Assembly: GCF_035609205.1 (NCBI RefSeq)
Contig: NZ_CP141184.1
Coordinates: 2,198,501 to 2,262,500, forward strand
Direction: 5' to 3'
From: Hymenobacter sp. GOD-10R
GTDB lineage: Bacteria > Bacteroidota > Bacteroidia > Cytophagales > Hymenobacteraceae
DNA length: 64,000 nucleotides
Shown here: in pieces, positions 32,899-41,298 of the stretch
Layout: each line of letters begins with the position of its first letter
Numbering within the stretch: the first letter of the stretch is position 1
The notes under the pieces: model-generated
Told to the model about the DNA's origin: nothing
The model's input: the letters and a program-made list of their open reading frames with translations, nothing else
The model's database searches: none
Position numbers and translations under genes: made by a program

Positions 32899-33573
32899 TT
32901 GAAAATTCTCCTCGTTGAAGACGAAGTCAGCCTAGCTTCCTTTATCCGCAAGGGTATTGAAAGCGAAAACTACGAGCTAGCAGTAGCTTACGACGGCCTG
33001 ATGGGGCAGCGCCTGTTTGAGCAGCAGCCCTACGACGTGGTGATTCTGGACGTGAACCTGCCCGTGCTCAACGGCTTCGAGCTGTGCCGCTACATCAAGC
33101 AGCACTCGCCGCGCCAGGCCGTGCTTATGCTCACGGCTCTGGATAGCCTGCAGGACAAGGAAAGCGGCTTCGGGGCGGGCGCCGACGATTACCTCGTCAA
33201 GCCTTTTGTCTTTCGGGAGCTGCTGCTCCGCATTCGGGCACTCGCCCGTCGCAGCTCTTCTTACGCCGGGCAGCACGCCGTTTTACAAGTGGCCGACCTT
33301 GAAATGGATACCGATGCGCGCATAGTACGCCGGGCCGGACAGCGTATCGAACTCACCACCCGCGAGTATGCCTTGCTCGAATACCTGATGGTAAACCGCG
33401 GCAAAACGGTGAGTCGCGTTGACATTGCTGAGAAGGTCTGGGACTTGCACTTTGATACCAATACCAACGTCATTGACGTGTACGTCAACTACCTGCGCAA
33501 GAAAATTGACAAAAACTACGACCAAAAGCTCTTGCATACGGTGGTCGGGATGGGGTATTTACTGCAAGGCTGA
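32899..33573 (+). CDS. OmpR/PhoB-family response regulator
   Basis: A 224-residue two-domain regulator. The receiver domain has the acidic pocket VEDEVSL, phospho-acceptor Asp51 (VVILDVNLP), MLTALDS and the lysine in YLVKPF. The C-terminal winged helix contains ELTTREYALLEYLMVNRGKTVSR and the wing region DVYVNYLRKKID...VVGMGYLL. The start is TTG at 32899 (MKILLVEDE). Its stop overlaps the start of the histidine kinase gene (TGATG), so the pair is translationally coupled. By context it should control the TolC/RND/adaptor genes that follow. Confidence 0.93.
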   Translation: MKILLVEDEVSLASFIRKGIESENYELAVAYDGLMGQRLFEQQPYDVVILDVNLPVLNGFELCRYIKQHSPRQAVLMLTALDSLQDKESGFGAGADDYLVKPFVFRELLLRIRALARRSSSYAGQHAVLQVADLEMDTDARIVRRAGQRIELTTREYALLEYLMVNRGKTVSRVDIAEKVWDLHFDTNTNVIDVYVNYLRKKIDKNYDQKLLHTVVGMGYLLQG

Positions 33574-34961
33574 TGATGGCGCGGCTCCAGATTAAGCACA
33601 AGCTACTGCTGTGGTTTAGTAGTCTGGTGGGCCTGATCTTGCTGGCGTTCTCCACCTATGTGTACCTGAACTATGTCGACTATCGGCATGACTCCTTTGT
33701 CAGGCGCCTGACGCGCAAAGCGAAGGTCGCGCCCGAGGCATTCTACGAATCGGGGATGAGCCCAGTGCTCGCTTCCTTGCCCGAGCAAGCCGAATACCTT
33801 TACGCGCCCGATAACACGCCGCTTTACGCCAGCCTGCACGGCCAAGACTTTCAGGCGACTCCCGAAATGCTAGCCCACGCTCGCCGGGAGAAAGAGCACG
33901 CATTTGCTTTCAGAAGCTCCGGCCACCGCTTCCCCAAAGATGGCGTAGCAGTGGTGTACCACATGCCCAACAAGCCTGGTGATTACGTGAGCATTGTAAC
34001 TGCCTACGACAACGCGGGCTATTCGCGCCAGCACGACTTGCTCCGTTCGCTGCTCTACGGCAACCTGATGGCAGTGGTATTGGTTGGGGGGCTAGGTCTG
34101 CTGTTTGCCAGCCGTGCCCTCGCCCCGCTCAATTTTCTCATTCGCCAGCTGCGCGCCCCCGGTGCCCAAACGCGCGACTTCCGGCTGCGCGCCCTCAACA
34201 GCCACGACGAAGTGGGGGTGCTAGCTGCTGCCTTCAACGACTTGCTGGCCCGCCAAGAGGCGCTGTCGGAAAGTCAGCAGGCCTTTATTGCCCAGGCTTC
34301 GCACGAGTTGCGCACGCCCCTCACCACCATCAAAGGCTGGTTGGAAACGTCCCTCGACTACGATTCGGACGTGGCTAGCCTGAAGGAAGGCATCAGCCAA
34401 GCCGCGCAGGAGCTCGATAAACTCACTGCGCTGACGAACGGGCTACTGCACCTAGCGCGCCTGGGCGGGTTCAGTGGCCCCTTGGAGCGCCAGCCTTTGG
34501 AGCTGATGGATGTGCTGCTGGATGTAATTGATACGGTGCAGCGCCAGCACCCCGGGCAGCGCCTTTCGTTGGCGGTGAGTGAAGGCGTGGAGCGCCAACT
34601 CACGGCGCCGGTTGTGCTCGGCAACGCCCATCTGTTGCGCACGGCCCTAGTAAACCTGGTTGATAATGCCTGCAAGTACTCCGCGGGGCAGCCCGTTGCA
34701 CTGTGCTTGGAAATGAACACCGACGAAGGCGTGCGCCTGCGCATCGAAGACCGCGGCATCGGCATTGCCTCCGCCGATATAGAGCGCATCTTTCAGCCCC
34801 TGATTCGTGGTAGCAACGTGCAAAACATCAATGGCTTCGGGATCGGCCTGACGCTGGCCGGCCAGATCTTACAACTACACCAAGCGCAGCTGCGCTTACA
34901 TCCCCGCGCCGGTGGCGGCACCGTAGCGGAAGTAGATCTGCCCCTTGTGAAGAGTGTATAG
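33573..34961 (+). CDS. Sensor histidine kinase of the efflux operon
   Basis: A 462-residue inner-membrane kinase. One membrane segment lies at about residues 10-30, a periplasmic sensor region of roughly 130 residues follows, then a second segment (LLYGNLMAVVLVGGLGLLFASRAL), HAMP (to about 230), HisKA with His244 in ASHELRTPLTTIKGW, and HATPase_c with NLVDNACKYS, IEDRGIGIA and GFGIGLTLA. The sensor region has no recognised domain. Partner is the adjacent OmpR-type regulator. Such CusS/ArlS-like pairs next to RND genes usually sense a metal or toxic compound; the signal is not identifiable here. Confidence 0.92.
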   Translation: MMARLQIKHKLLLWFSSLVGLILLAFSTYVYLNYVDYRHDSFVRRLTRKAKVAPEAFYESGMSPVLASLPEQAEYLYAPDNTPLYASLHGQDFQATPEMLAHARREKEHAFAFRSSGHRFPKDGVAVVYHMPNKPGDYVSIVTAYDNAGYSRQHDLLRSLLYGNLMAVVLVGGLGLLFASRALAPLNFLIRQLRAPGAQTRDFRLRALNSHDEVGVLAAAFNDLLARQEALSESQQAFIAQASHELRTPLTTIKGWLETSLDYDSDVASLKEGISQAAQELDKLTALTNGLLHLARLGGFSGPLERQPLELMDVLLDVIDTVQRQHPGQRLSLAVSEGVERQLTAPVVLGNAHLLRTALVNLVDNACKYSAGQPVALCLEMNTDEGVRLRIEDRGIGIASADIERIFQPLIRGSNVQNINGFGIGLTLAGQILQLHQAQLRLHPRAGGGTVAEVDLPLVKSV

Positions 34962-35084
34962 GGAGGCTAGTCGATAAAAAAATGGTAGGAAAGCGTCCCT
35001 AGCACGACTCATACCACCTCTCTAATAACTTCTAATCTGTTGCTAATACCAGTCTAATACCGGCGGGGGAGCTTTGCGTTCACT

Positions 35085-36521
35085 ATGCTAGCTGCCCTTT
35101 CAATAAGTATTACAGGTATTCATTGCCGCCGTGGCCTGCTGCTGGCGGCAGTTGGCTTGCTTAGCCAACAAGCTGCCGTGGGGCAAACCGTGCCGACTAC
35201 CCCACTTACTCTTCCTCAGGTGCTGGAGGTGGCCCAAACCACTTACCCGACGCTACGGGCGCGCCAAGCCGCCGTGGAAGCCGCCGCAGCCGACGTGCGC
35301 ACGACGCGCGCCAACTACCTGCCCCAAATAACCATGCAGGCCCAGGCGCTGAATGGCACTTCCAACCAAGTGCGCGGCGCGGCGCTTGGGGGTGGGGCTA
35401 TTCCTATTTCCGGTGTGCGGCCCGATTTCAGCAGCCAAACCACTTGGACCAGCCAGGCTGGCCTAGCGGTGGAGTGGCCCGTGCTGACCTTTGGGCGCTA
35501 CCAGGCCCTTGTGCAGCGCGCCAACACCGGCGTTGCGCAGGCCCAGGCCGACTACGAAAAGGAGCTGTTTGCGCGCCAAGTGCAGGTAGCTGATGCGTAC
35601 TTGTTGGCGCTAGTAGCCCAAAAATCGGTGGCTTTGCAAGCGGCAAACTTGAAACGGGCGCAGGCACTGCGTACCGTTATCCGAGCCGGCGCACTGTCGG
35701 GCATCCGGGCTGGTATCGATAGCTCGGTGACCAATGCCGAAACCTCGCGGGCGCAGCTACAGCTGCTGACGAGTCAGCAGCAAGCCTTGCAGCAGCGGGT
35801 GCGGCTGGCGGGTTTGCTAGGTGTGCCCACGCAAGCCATTCAGCTCGATTCGATGCAGTTCTATACCAAGCTGCCCAATACGGCACCAGCCATTAGTTCC
35901 GACACCACGCGGCTGCCACCGATTTTGCGGGCGTATCAGCAGCGCATTCGGGCCAGCGAAGCCCAAACCAACGCATTGCGCATGAACACGCGCCCAACGT
36001 TGTCGTTGGTGGGTGCTACCTGGGGGCGGGGCTCAGGTATCGGCAACCGCGCCGGCGAGAATGGTGCGTTTGCCATTGATCCGGCATTGAGCGCAGGCAT
36101 TCCTTTTAAGGCCTACAACTACGTGCTAGGTGCGTCTTTGAGCTGGAACGTGACCGAGCTGTGGCGCACGAAATATGCCACCGCCGCCCAACAGCAACGG
36201 GTAAACCAAGCCCAGGCTGAGTACGCTCAACAAACGCTACAGCTGCAAATGGAGCGGCAAAACGCCGTGCTGCAACTGGAGCTAGCCCGCCAAACGACCA
36301 AAGAAGCACCCTTGCAGCTCGATGCCGCCAAGCGCGCCTACGTGCAAGCCAAAGCCCGCTACGACGCCGGCCTTGACAACCTCGTGGTGCTCACGCAAGC
36401 CGCCGTGGTGCTCAACCGCGCCGAAACTGACCAGGCCCTGGCCGTGAACAACCTATGGCGCGCCCTGCTGCTACGCGCCGCTACCAACGGCAGCCTAAGT
36501 GTGCTACTGGACCAACTGTAG
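35085..36521 (+). CDS. TolC-family outer-membrane efflux protein
   Basis: Outer-membrane exit duct of a tripartite pump. The 478-residue protein has a signal peptide (LLLAAVGLLSQQAAVGQ) and two OEP repeats, each with long amphipathic helices: TLPQVLEVAQTTYPTLRARQ, FARQVQVADAYLLALVAQK and, in the second half, RQNAVLQLELARQTTKEAP then AKARYDAGLDNLVVLTQA. Length and the repeated AAxxDxxxxRxNYLPQ-type pattern fit the family. It lies 123 bases after the kinase gene and 110 bases before the RND pump, with a small repeat between. Confidence 0.92.
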   Translation: MLAALSISITGIHCRRGLLLAAVGLLSQQAAVGQTVPTTPLTLPQVLEVAQTTYPTLRARQAAVEAAAADVRTTRANYLPQITMQAQALNGTSNQVRGAALGGGAIPISGVRPDFSSQTTWTSQAGLAVEWPVLTFGRYQALVQRANTGVAQAQADYEKELFARQVQVADAYLLALVAQKSVALQAANLKRAQALRTVIRAGALSGIRAGIDSSVTNAETSRAQLQLLTSQQQALQQRVRLAGLLGVPTQAIQLDSMQFYTKLPNTAPAISSDTTRLPPILRAYQQRIRASEAQTNALRMNTRPTLSLVGATWGRGSGIGNRAGENGAFAIDPALSAGIPFKAYNYVLGASLSWNVTELWRTKYATAAQQQRVNQAQAEYAQQTLQLQMERQNAVLQLELARQTTKEAPLQLDAAKRAYVQAKARYDAGLDNLVVLTQAAVVLNRAETDQALAVNNLWRALLLRAATNGSLSVLLDQL

Positions 36522-36523
36522 TC

Positions 36524-36610
36524 GAGTGACTGAGTGGCTGAGTGACTGAGTGAGAAGTCAAGAACAAACACTCAGCCACTCAGCCACTCCAGCGAAGCCA
36601 CTCAACGAAG
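36524..36610. repeat. Short inverted/tandem repeat between tolC-like and RND genes
   Basis: GAGTGACTGAGTGGCTGAGTG-type units (36524-36553) face CACTCAGCCACTCAGCCACTC-type units (36569-36605). The sequence is both locally tandem (7-8 base period) and inverted, so it can form a long hairpin inside the operon. A related GAGTAAC/GTTACTC repeat occurs at 62028-62102. Confidence 0.65.
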
Positions 36611-36631
36611 TTAAAAATCACCATTTCGCTT

Positions 36632-39600
36632 ATGATTAAAGCTGCCTTAGCCAAACCCGTTGCTGTGATAGTGGCGCTGCTTGGCATCCTGGTATTCGCG
36701 GTATTGGCCCTAGGGCGCATTCCAGTAGATATCTTTCCCCGTCTTAATCTGCCGACGATCTACATCGCGCAGCCCTACGGCGGCATGGCGCCGGCCCAGA
36801 TGGAGGGCTTCATTGCCACACGCTACCAAAACCAGATGCTCTACGTGTCGGGGATTAAAGACGTGGAAGTGAAGAACATCCAGGGGCTTTGCCTGGTGAA
36901 ATGCACCTTCTACGAAGACGCCAATATGGCGCAAGCGGCTGGGGAGGTGGCCAACCAGGTAAGCCGGGTGCTGAACTACTTGCCGCCCGGCTCGGTGCCC
37001 CCCACCGTCGTGCGCTTCGATGCTTCCAGTTTGCCGGTCGGGCAGCTGGTGTTTAGCAGCCGCTCAGCCTCGCTCGGGCAAATGCAGGACCTAGCTTCGA
37101 CCCGCATCCGACCACTGTTCTCGCAGATTCCGGGCGCGTCGGCGCCTTCGCCGTTTGGCGGCAACGAGCGCACCATCGTGATTCGGGTGAACCCCGAGCG
37201 CATGAAAAGCTATGAGCTGACGCCCGATCAGATTGTGGCAGCGGTAGTGAAGAATAACCAGATAGCGCCCGCCGGCTCGGTTGGCATCGGCGACTACATG
37301 ATTATGACGCCCAGCAACGCCGTGATGGAAAAGGTGAGCGAATTCCTCGACGTTCCTTTGCGCCAGGGAGTGGGGCCTACCGTGTTCCTGCGCGACCTAG
37401 CTACCGTGGAAGACGCCACCGATGTGCCCGTGGGCTACGCTCTCATCAACGGCAAACGTTCGGTGTACATTCCGGTGACCAAGTCAGCCGAGGCCTCCAC
37501 CATGAACGTGGTGAATGCGCTGAAAGCCAAGCTACCGGAAATGCAGTCGTTACTGCCCGACAACATTCACCTGAGCTACGAGTTTGATCAGTCGGTGTAC
37601 GTGACCCAGGCCGTGCACAGCCTCGTGGTGGAAGGCGGTATCGGGGCGCTGCTCACGGGGCTGGTGGTGCTGCTGTTTCTGGGCGACTTCCGCAGCTCTA
37701 TCATTGTGATTCTGACCATTCCGGTGTCGCTGCTCGCGGCTGTGCTCCTGCTACAGCTCACGGGGCAAACCATCAACATCATGACGCTAAGCGGCCTAGC
37801 ACTGGCCATTGGCATTCTGGTCGATCAAGCCACGGTCGTCATTGAGAACATTCACCAGCACTTGGAAATGGGCAAGCCCAAGGCTAGGGCCATTCTGGAT
37901 GCTTCCAAGGAGGTGTCGTTTCCGTTGTTGCTCATCACCATCAGCATTCTGGCCGTGTTCGCGCCGGCCTTCCTGATGACGGGCGTGCCACGGGGCATGT
38001 TCATTCCATTGTCGCTGTCGGTGGGCTTTTCCATCATTGTCTCTTACCTTCTGTCTCAAACCTTTGTGCCGGTGGTAGCCAACTGGTGGCTGAAAAATCA
38101 TCCGCACGAACCTAGCTTGGCGCACACGTCGGCGGAACCTAGCTCCGACTACGATCAGCCCGAAAAAGTAAGCGGGTTTGAGCGCGTAAAGCGTGGTTAC
38201 CTGCGTACGCTTGACGGCCTGCTAGCCCGGCGGGCGCTCGTCCTGACGATTTATGGCGTGGTATGCGCGGCCCTGATCGGGTGGGGCTTTACCAATATTG
38301 GCCAGGATATGATGCCGAATATTACGCACGCCAAGCAGTTTCAGCTCCGCATCCTAGCACCCCAGGGCATGCGCATCGAGCGCACCGAGCAACGCACCAA
38401 AGAGGTTATCCAGTTGATTGAGCAGATTGTGGGTCCCAAAAACGTGGCCATCACGTCGGCGTTCGTCGGTATGACGCCCTCTAGCTACGGCACCAGCGCC
38501 CTGTACGTGTTCAATGCCGGCCCCAACGAAGCCGACTTGCAGGTAAATCTGGCCGAAGACTACGAAGTGAAATCGTTGGACGCGCTGAAGGAGCAAATCC
38601 GCGCCGCCGTGCGCGAGCACCTGCCCGACGTGAAAATTACTTTTGAGCCGATCAGTCTCACTGACAAGATTATGAGCCAAGGCGCTCAGACGCCCATCGA
38701 GATTCTGGTGGGCGGCAAAGACCTAGGCGAAGGGGCGCAGTACGCCGAAAAGCTCGTGCGGCAGCTGAAAAAAGTGCCCTCGTTGCGCGATGTGCGCGTC
38801 AACCAGCCGCTGAGCTACCCGACCATGCAGATCCAGATTGACCGTGAGCGAGCCGCACAGTTTGGTCTCACCCCTGATCAGATTTCGCGGTCGTTGGTGG
38901 CGGCCACGTCGAGTAGCCGCTTCACGGCCAAAAACCTGTGGCTCGACCGCAGCAAGGGCTTTGCCTACCAAGTGCAAGTGCAGATGGAGCCCCAGCAAAT
39001 GCGCTCAACGGCGGATATGCAGAACATTCCGCTGGTGCCCGGCCAACTGCGCCCGACCCTGGCCGACGTAGCTACCCTGCGCCCCGCCACCGAGCCCGGC
39101 GAGTACGACCGCATCGGTCCGCGCCGCATCGTAACGGTGTCGGCCAACATCAACCAGCAGGACCTAGGCTCGGCCACCCGCGCCGTGCAGGCCGCCATCG
39201 ATGAAGTGGGCGCGCCGCCCAAAGGTTCGGTGGTGGAGATGCGCGGCCTCTCAAAGCTGCTGCAAGAAACCATGAGCAGCTTGCAAACGGGCCTAGGTCT
39301 GGCCGTGGTAGTGATTTTCTTGCTGCTGGCTGCCAACTACCAGTCCCTTAAAGTGGCTGGCGTAGTGCTCGTGACGGTGCCGGCGGTGCTGGTGGGCGCG
39401 CTGTTGCTGCTGCTCGGCACAGGGCAGACGCTGAACCTGCAATCGTATATGGGCCTGATTATGTCGGTGGGCGTGTCGGTGGCCAATGCGGTGCTGGTCG
39501 TAACGAATGCCGAGGGCTTGCGCCTGCGCTACCGCGACGCTGTGTCGGCGGCGCGAGCAGCCGGGGCGACGCGTCTGCGGCCCATCCTGATGACTTCTAT

Positions 39601-39868
39601 TGCCATGATTTTCGGCATGATTCCAATGGCTTCGGGCCTAGGTGAATCGGGCGAGCAAACAGCGCCGCTGGGCCGGGCCGTTATCGGCGGCCTGCTTGCC
39701 TCAACGCTGGCGGCGCTGTTTATCCTGCCCGTGGCGTTTGCCGCCGTGCAGCGCAAAACCTCCTTCGATTCCGTTTCGCTCGACCCCGATGACCCCGAGA
39801 GCAGCACTTACGATGGCGACGAATTGGCTGCACTAGCCGAGCACAACGCCGAGCCCGTGCACGCCTAG
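36632..39868 (+). CDS. RND-family efflux pump (inner-membrane subunit)
   Basis: Proton-driven exporter subunit, 1078 residues, of the AcrB/HAE1-like superfamily. N-terminal helix AVIVALLGILVFAVLALGRIPVDIFP, large periplasmic loop, TM2-6 block, second periplasmic loop and TM8-12 block are all present. The TM4 proton-relay site reads GILVDQATVVIEN: only the first aspartate of the usual DD pair is kept, the second is Gln. TM10 region has MSVGVSVANAVLVVTNAEG. By operon it works with the adjacent TolC-like duct and lipid-anchored adaptor. Substrate not determinable; the single Asp sets it apart from standard multidrug HAE1 pumps. Confidence 0.92.
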   Translation: MIKAALAKPVAVIVALLGILVFAVLALGRIPVDIFPRLNLPTIYIAQPYGGMAPAQMEGFIATRYQNQMLYVSGIKDVEVKNIQGLCLVKCTFYEDANMAQAAGEVANQVSRVLNYLPPGSVPPTVVRFDASSLPVGQLVFSSRSASLGQMQDLASTRIRPLFSQIPGASAPSPFGGNERTIVIRVNPERMKSYELTPDQIVAAVVKNNQIAPAGSVGIGDYMIMTPSNAVMEKVSEFLDVPLRQGVGPTVFLRDLATVEDATDVPVGYALINGKRSVYIPVTKSAEASTMNVVNALKAKLPEMQSLLPDNIHLSYEFDQSVYVTQAVHSLVVEGGIGALLTGLVVLLFLGDFRSSIIVILTIPVSLLAAVLLLQLTGQTINIMTLSGLALAIGILVDQATVVIENIHQHLEMGKPKARAILDASKEVSFPLLLITISILAVFAPAFLMTGVPRGMFIPLSLSVGFSIIVSYLLSQTFVPVVANWWLKNHPHEPSLAHTSAEPSSDYDQPEKVSGFERVKRGYLRTLDGLLARRALVLTIYGVVCAALIGWGFTNIGQDMMPNITHAKQFQLRILAPQGMRIERTEQRTKEVIQLIEQIVGPKNVAITSAFVGMTPSSYGTSALYVFNAGPNEADLQVNLAEDYEVKSLDALKEQIRAAVREHLPDVKITFEPISLTDKIMSQGAQTPIEILVGGKDLGEGAQYAEKLVRQLKKVPSLRDVRVNQPLSYPTMQIQIDRERAAQFGLTPDQISRSLVAATSSSRFTAKNLWLDRSKGFAYQVQVQMEPQQMRSTADMQNIPLVPGQLRPTLADVATLRPATEPGEYDRIGPRRIVTVSANINQQDLGSATRAVQAAIDEVGAPPKGSVVEMRGLSKLLQETMSSLQTGLGLAVVVIFLLLAANYQSLKVAGVVLVTVPAVLVGALLLLLGTGQTLNLQSYMGLIMSVGVSVANAVLVVTNAEGLRLRYRDAVSAARAAGATRLRPILMTSIAMIFGMIPMASGLGESGEQTAPLGRAVIGGLLASTLAALFILPVAFAAVQRKTSFDSVSLDPDDPESSTYDGDELAALAEHNAEPVHA

Positions 39869-39870
39869 GT

Positions 39871-39992
39871 CGCCTGCCGGTCCGACGCCCTAGGCGCCCG
39901 ACTGGTTACCGTCAGAACGATACGCCAGAACAACCCACCCGTGCAGCCGTCAGCAAGCGGCAACCGGTCGGACGCCCTAGGCGTCCGACCGG
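39871..39992. repeat. Inverted repeat of the GGTCCGACGCC family inside the efflux operon
   Basis: Left arm 39871-39907 (GCCGGTCCGACGCCCTAGG...CCCGACTGGTT), right arm 39962-39992 (AACCGGTCGGACGCCCTAGG...). The core GTCCGACGCCCTAGGCG is itself palindromic. It separates the RND gene from the adaptor gene by about 155 bases. Confidence 0.78.
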
Positions 39993-40024
39993 AGTACGAC
40001 TTCAAAACAGATTCTCACACAGGT

Positions 40025-41149
40025 ATGAATATCACTCGTCATTTCTTGCAAAGCACCCTTGGAGCCTGTCTGCTCACGGGCCTGGGGCTACTCACCGGCT
40101 GCAACAACGACCCTACCAAGGAGGTCGTCACGGAGGAGCCGGCCAAAGACATGCCTTACGATGCGGTACAGGTCACAGGCGCACAGCCGACCCAGTCGCT
40201 CAGCTTGCCCGGCGAGCTAGATAGCTACTACCAAACCGACATCTATCCGCGCGTGAGCAGCTACATCAAGCGCCTCCACGCGGATATCGGCGACCCGGTG
40301 CGGCCGGGGCAGTTGCTCGCCGAGCTGGAAGCGCCGGAGCTTACGTCGGCCCTGAGCGAGGCCTTGTCGCAACTGAAAGCGTCGCAGGCTAGCTACAGCT
40401 CTAGCCGGGCCGCCTACCACCGCTTGCTGGTCACGAGCCGCACGGCCGGAGCCGTATCGCCCCTGAACCTCGAGCAGGCACACGCCAAAGCCTTGTCCGA
40501 CAGCCTGATGGTAGCGGCCGGCCGGGCGCACTACCAATCCGCTAACCAGATGGCGAGCTACTTGCGCATCACGGCCCCATTCGCGGGCGTCGTGACGGAG
40601 CGTAACCTAGCGCCGGGTGCTTTCGTGGGGCCGGGCGGCCAAACGGCGTTGCCCATCTTCAAGATTCGGCAGCTCAGCCGCCTGCGCCTACGCTTGGCTG
40701 TGCCGGAAGCCTACGTAGGCAGCATCCATCTGCACGATTCGGTGGGCTTTATGGTACGCACGTTTCCGGGCGAGACCTTCACCGGCGTCATCAACCGCTT
40801 GGCAAACAGCGTACGACCCGAAACCCGCTCCGAGCAGATCGAAATCGACGTGCCGAACCCCAAGAACCGGCTGCGACCGGGCATGTTTGCTACGGCCACG
40901 TTGCCCGTGAATATTGCCAAGAGCAGCCTGTTTGTGCCCCGTTCGGCCGTGGTCAGCACCGCCGAGCGAACTTATGTCATTCGGATAACAAAGGGCCGCG
41001 CCGAGCTGGTTGACGTGCAAAAAGGCGACGAAACCGCCGGCCAAATTCAGGTATTCGGTACGTTGAAAATAGGCGATGTAGTGCTAAAAGCTGGCAACGA
41101 GGAAATCACCAACCACGAGCCCTTACAGGTAGAGCTAGCGAGTCGATAA
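40025..41149 (+). CDS. RND efflux periplasmic adaptor lipoprotein
   Basis: Membrane-fusion protein that bridges the RND pump and TolC. The 374-residue product has a lipoprotein signal (LGACLLTGLGLLTGC, Cys near residue 22), a barrel-sandwich (lipoyl-like) domain (YYQTDIYPRVSSYIKRLHADIGDPVRPGQLLAELEAPEL, split by a helical hairpin), and a beta-barrel and membrane-proximal domain (LRITAPFAGVVTERNLAPGAFV...LRLRLAVPEAYV). The ATG at 40025 is chosen because the lipoprotein signal begins there. Gene order tolC-RND-adaptor is reversed from the usual adaptor-first layout. Confidence 0.9.
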   Translation: MNITRHFLQSTLGACLLTGLGLLTGCNNDPTKEVVTEEPAKDMPYDAVQVTGAQPTQSLSLPGELDSYYQTDIYPRVSSYIKRLHADIGDPVRPGQLLAELEAPELTSALSEALSQLKASQASYSSSRAAYHRLLVTSRTAGAVSPLNLEQAHAKALSDSLMVAAGRAHYQSANQMASYLRITAPFAGVVTERNLAPGAFVGPGGQTALPIFKIRQLSRLRLRLAVPEAYVGSIHLHDSVGFMVRTFPGETFTGVINRLANSVRPETRSEQIEIDVPNPKNRLRPGMFATATLPVNIAKSSLFVPRSAVVSTAERTYVIRITKGRAELVDVQKGDETAGQIQVFGTLKIGDVVLKAGNEEITNHEPLQVELASR

Positions 41150-41164
41150 CCGGTGAACCATAGC

Positions 41165-41244
41165 GCGGAAATCCGTTCTGCGCCGAACAACGCGAGTTCT
41201 GCCGCTTGGACACTCGCGTTGCTCGGAGCAGAACGGATTTCCGC
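41165..41244. repeat. Inverted repeat with CTCGCGTTGCTCG core
   Basis: Arms 41165-41197 and 41212-41244 (GCGGAAATCCGTTCTGC... with ...GCAGAACGGATTTCCGC). The inner part of the right arm, ACTCGCGTTGCTCGG, is shared with the repeats at 46729-46833 and 52665-52780. Located between the adaptor gene and the CocE-like gene. Confidence 0.8.
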
Positions 41245-41298
41245 ACTACATTTAAGCACGTTATTCGGCGCTCCTCGTTGCTTCGCTACTTCTCCTAC

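Noticed and set aside
36524..36610. A CRISPR-like array from the repeated GAGTGACTGAGTGGCTGAGTG units
   Set aside because: Units are 7-8 bases, contiguous and inverted, with no spacers; no cas genes are in the window.
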